From: an uncultured Aquimarina sp.
GTDB lineage: Bacteria > Bacteroidota > Bacteroidia > Flavobacteriales > Flavobacteriaceae
Assembly: GCA_947502885.1 (NCBI GenBank)
Contig: CANNBP010000001.1
Span: 310,001 to 374,000 of the forward strand
DNA: 64,000 nt
Direction: 5' to 3'
Positions within the stretch are counted from its first letter, which is position 1. The number at the start of each line of letters is the position of its first letter. Below the pieces are notes generated by a model. It made no database searches, was not told where the DNA came from, and worked only from the letters and a program-made list of their open reading frames with translations. The position numbers and the translations under genes are program-made. Below, piece by piece: positions 63,579 to 64,000 of this stretch.

Positions 63579-64000
63579 TTACTCTACTACAATTTTAGTA
63601 GAATAAGCAGTTCCATTAATTTGAGCTTGTACAACATAAAGGCCTGGTGCTAATTCTCTATTAACATCTATAGCTAATACACTATTAGAACTTTTATCCT
63701 CTACAGCATCAAGTATTTTAATACCAAGGGTATTAAATATTTGAACCTTTACAGTCCCACTTTCTGAAGAATTGAAATTTAAACTCAGCTTATTCCCATT
63801 AAATGGATTTGGAGAAGCAACAAGAGATCCTGAGCTCTTTTGAGATAAATCCAATGCTGATTTAGTGTCTGAAATATTAATCACATAGTCTTCTACTTCT
63901 CCATAAGTCGAAGCACCGCAAGGAACATTATATTGAGCATAGTAAGCAACTCTTACTCGCATAGCAATACTACCTAATGCCGCATCTTGAGGAACAGTAA
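63579..64000 (-). CDS. secreted protein with GEVED and T9SS sorting domains, 3' end only
   Basis: The gene runs off the right edge; the reading frame is open to base 64000, beyond the first in-frame ATG at 63962. The visible 140 residues start within a GEVED-type domain (VPQDAALGSIAMRVR, QYNVPCGASTYGEVEDYVINI), closely similar to those of the M43 protease. They end in a type A T9SS sorting domain (ASPNPFNGNKLSLNF ... LAPGLYVVQ ... KIVVE). It is therefore secreted and cell-surface attached or released. The catalytic part is out of view. Confidence 0.9.
   Translation of the reverse strand, partial: TVPQDAALGSIAMRVRVAYYAQYNVPCGASTYGEVEDYVINISDTKSALDLSQKSSGSLVASPNPFNGNKLSLNFNSSESGTVKVQIFNTLGIKILDAVEDKSSNSVLAIDVNRELAPGLYVVQAQINGTAYSTKIVVE

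Overview
The window is AT-rich chromosomal DNA from a member of the Bacteroidota, most likely a marine Flavobacteriaceae species. An Aquimarina-like genus is a guess. Evidence: large secreted proteins with type IX secretion C-terminal sorting domains, a flavobacterial-type TAnnTTTG promoter box before nadV and in front of the MarR gene, several TTG starts, Mn/menaquinone-type core genes (menA, menC, menE) and a strongly AT-biased codon use. No rRNA, tRNA or CRISPR array was recognised.

Layout. (1) 1-3200: a nicotinamide/NAD-linked group: the end of kptA (RNA 2'-phosphotransferase), a 2OG-Fe(II) dioxygenase, a calcineurin-like phosphatase and nadV, with two matching 21-bp operator-like inverted repeats before nadV. 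(2) 3200-15660: accessory cassettes, all on the plus strand and separated by members of two families of intergenic repeats (called R and S here): MarR/GNAT/small membrane protein; a secreted beta-rich protein plus a papain-like peptidase; and an HsdM-HsdS modification pair joined to an ABC-type ATPase and an HNH nuclease, without an HsdR. (3) 15660-21530: a mobile segment with an XRE repressor, a Mu/Tn7-type DDE transposase and its AAA+ partner, a Cys-rich protein, a second XRE protein, a ParB-like protein and a serine resolvase. (4) 21530-31420: uncharacterised cargo that looks like a defence island: an HExxH protein with two mutually related proteins; a HIT protein with a membrane-anchored terpene-cyclase-fold protein and a HEPN-like protein; and a four-gene unit of C5-cytosine methyltransferase, HD hydrolase, ORC/CDC6-like ATPase and a two-part Rossmann-like protein. 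It ends at another R repeat.

(5) 32046-46850: a glycoconjugate or specialised-metabolite cluster: glycosyltransferases, an ABC exporter, three B12-type radical SAM enzymes plus one SPASM radical SAM enzyme, two methyltransferases, a nucleotidyltransferase and a lipoprotein with a CxxCH haem motif. (6) 47000-55830: housekeeping genes: an M28-like peptidase that has lost its metal site, a lipoprotein, gcvT, a sugar-nucleotide-type epimerase, and menE-CPBP-menC-MBL-menA. (7) 56028-64000: a 2290-residue secreted M43 metalloprotease with a 735-bp internal tandem repeat of GEVED and Ig-like modules, and the 3' end of a second GEVED/T9SS protein.

The strongest candidates for undescribed systems are the HsdMS-ATPase-HNH operon (8756-14836), the methyltransferase-HD-ORC/CDC6-Rossmann operon (26732-31421), the HIT/terpene-cyclase-fold/HEPN operon (23796-26566), and the structured R repeats that separate the cassettes.
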